A stretch of DNA of 64,000 nt, from positions 372,001 to 436,000 of the forward strand of contig NZ_BORO01000001.1 in NCBI RefSeq assembly GCF_018333215.1, written 5' to 3'. Every line of letters begins with the position of its first letter. The stretch's first letter is position 1. Below are positions 60,737 through 64,000 of the stretch, in pieces. Made by a program: the position numbers and the translations under genes. The notes under the pieces were generated by a model, which was not told where the DNA came from, searched no databases, and saw nothing but the letters and a program-made list of their open reading frames with translations. The stretch comes from Oceanobacillus sp. J11TS1 (lineage in GTDB: Bacteria; Bacillota; Bacilli; Bacillales; Amphibacillaceae).

Positions 60737-61162
60737 ATGAAGATTTCAACAAAGGGAAGATACGGACTGACGATAATGATAGACTTAGCGAAGAATGAAG
60801 GGAATGGCCCCATTTCTTTAAAGGTTATTGCAAAAGATAATAATTTATCGGAGCATTATTTGGAGCAGCTGGCTTCCCCATTAAGAAATGCAGGATTAAT
60901 TAAAAGTGTACGTGGTGCATATGGAGGTTATCAGTTAGCGAAAAAACCAAGTGAAATTAAAGCTGGCGATGTAATCCGTGTGCTGGAAGGACCTTTAACT
61001 ATTGTCGAAGGAATGGAAAATGAAAAACCAGCCCAAGCGTCTTTATGGCTGCAAATTCGAGATGCAGTTAAGGACGTATTAGACAAAACGACGCTGGAAG
61101 ATTTAGCAAATTATGATGATAGTGAGGAAGGCCCTCACGAGGCATATATGTTTTATATTTAA
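60737..61162 (+). CDS. cymR: Rrf2-family cysteine metabolism repressor CymR
   Basis: The 141-aa winged-helix protein starts MKISTKGRYGLTIMIDLAKN and has the recognition segment NNLSEHYLEQLASPLRNAG. It lacks the cysteines of IscR-type Fe-S regulators. In B. subtilis CymR with CysK represses sulfur-uptake and cysteine genes. A TATAAT at 60633-60638 may be its -10. It precedes a cysteine desulfurase, as in Bacillus. Confidence 0.93.
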   Translation: MKISTKGRYGLTIMIDLAKNEGNGPISLKVIAKDNNLSEHYLEQLASPLRNAGLIKSVRGAYGGYQLAKKPSEIKAGDVIRVLEGPLTIVEGMENEKPAQASLWLQIRDAVKDVLDKTTLEDLANYDDSEEGPHEAYMFYI

Positions 61163-61185
61163 TTGGCAGAAAGGATTTTTGAATC

Positions 61186-63454
<2,269 letters not shown>

Positions 63455-63469
63455 CAGGAGGCTTCATGA

Positions 63470-64000
63470 ATGGATAAGAATCAGCAGGCAATTACGCTGC
63501 TAAATGAAAAAAAGTATGAAGAAGCAGCAAAATTATTTAACGAAATTATTGAAGAATCACCAAATGATCCATTAGGTTATATTAACTTTGGGAATCTTTT
63601 AATGCAGCTGCATGAGATGGAACGTGCAGAAAGATTCTTTCTGCGTGCCATTGAAATTGATAAAACAGCGGGCACTGCATACTATGGACTTGGTAATCTT
63701 TATTTTGACAAAGAAGACTATCAGAAAGCACAGCAGTATTTTCAACAAGCAATCGAACAGGGTCTAGAGGAAGCGGATGCTTATTTTATGCTGGGAATGT
63801 GTTTTAGGAATCAAGAGGAATGGAAATTATCTTTACCATATCTATTACGGGCAACGGAGCTAAATTCACAGGACGAAAGCTTTCTATTTCAATATGGTTT
63901 ATCCCTTGCACAGGGTGAATATCTAGACGAAGCACAAGAGACATTTGAAAAAGTGCTTGCATTAAATGAAGCACATAGTGATGCTTATTATAACTTAGGT
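63470..64000 (+). CDS. Tetratricopeptide-repeat protein, cut by the window edge
   Basis: The first 177 residues are tandem TPR units of 34 residues (for example LGYINFGNLLMQLHEMERAE and TAYYGLGNLYFDKEDYQKAQ without the first G). There is no signal peptide. An ATG at 63466 stops after three codons, so the ATG at 63470, after GCAGGAGG, is used. B. subtilis has the TPR protein YrrB after mnmA; its partner is unknown. Confidence 0.9.
   Translation, partial: MDKNQQAITLLNEKKYEEAAKLFNEIIEESPNDPLGYINFGNLLMQLHEMERAERFFLRAIEIDKTAGTAYYGLGNLYFDKEDYQKAQQYFQQAIEQGLEEADAYFMLGMCFRNQEEWKLSLPYLLRATELNSQDESFLFQYGLSLAQGEYLDEAQETFEKVLALNEAHSDAYYNLG

Overview
The window is an AT-rich stretch of a spore-forming, low-GC Gram-positive chromosome. 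Gene content and order follow the Bacillus subtilis lon-hem-valS-mre-min-rplU-obg-ruv-queA-secDF-relA-hisS-rarA-mnmA segment. A BCCT osmolyte transporter and the losses relative to B. subtilis point to a halotolerant Bacillaceae member such as Oceanobacillus or a relative. That placement is inference from recognised proteins; no search was run.

Layout. 1-3.7 kb: end of a probable lonB, then lonA-ysxC and a convergent membrane protein. 4-9.7 kb: heme genes hemA/CDBL behind a PerR-like box, without hemX. 9.8-12.5 kb: spore coat genes spoVID (sigma-E-type promoter) and ysxE. 12.7-15.7 kb: T-box-controlled valS. 15.8-17.5 kb: a tandem pair of RimK-like ATP-grasp ligases on the minus strand, divergent from folC. 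19-25.3 kb: spoIIB, radC, mreBCD, minCD. 25.4-27.1 kb: spoIVFA-spoIVFB on the opposite strand to their neighbours. 27.2-31.4 kb: L21 leader, rplU-prp-rpmA, spo0B, obg, pheA. 31.5-33.1 kb: BCCT transporter. 33.5-40.5 kb: safA, coxA, yebC, ruvAB, a DUF2905 protein, queA, tgt, yajC. 40.6-45.6 kb: yrzE-like and spoVB on minus, comN and secDF on plus. 45.6-52.6 kb: a short ORF inside a structured RNA, a LapA-like protein, recJ, apt, relA, dtd and a 57-aa protein. 52.6-57.6 kb: T-box, hisS-aspS, gdhA. 57.7-64 kb: 6S RNA, rsfA-like gene, rarA, cymR, cysteine desulfurase, mnmA and a partial TPR protein.

The genes serve housekeeping (protein quality control, heme, aminoacyl-tRNA synthesis, stringent response, tRNA modification, recombination, secretion), cell shape and division, and endospore formation (spoVID, ysxE, spoIIB, spoIVFA/B, spo0B, safA, coxA, spoVB). 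I found no prophage, CRISPR array, tRNA or intact transposase. The accessory signals are non-coding: two related inverted-repeat elements at 49.3 and 59.1 kb (one apparently split by a second repeat upstream of relA), another small inverted-repeat element at 58.75 kb, a T-box-like hairpin with a short ORF after secDF, and a terminator-like hairpin that covers the coxA ribosome-binding site. I saw no clear undescribed multi-gene system. The best leads are the RimK-like pair beside folC, the secDF/lapA intergenic RNA and the repeats upstream of relA.
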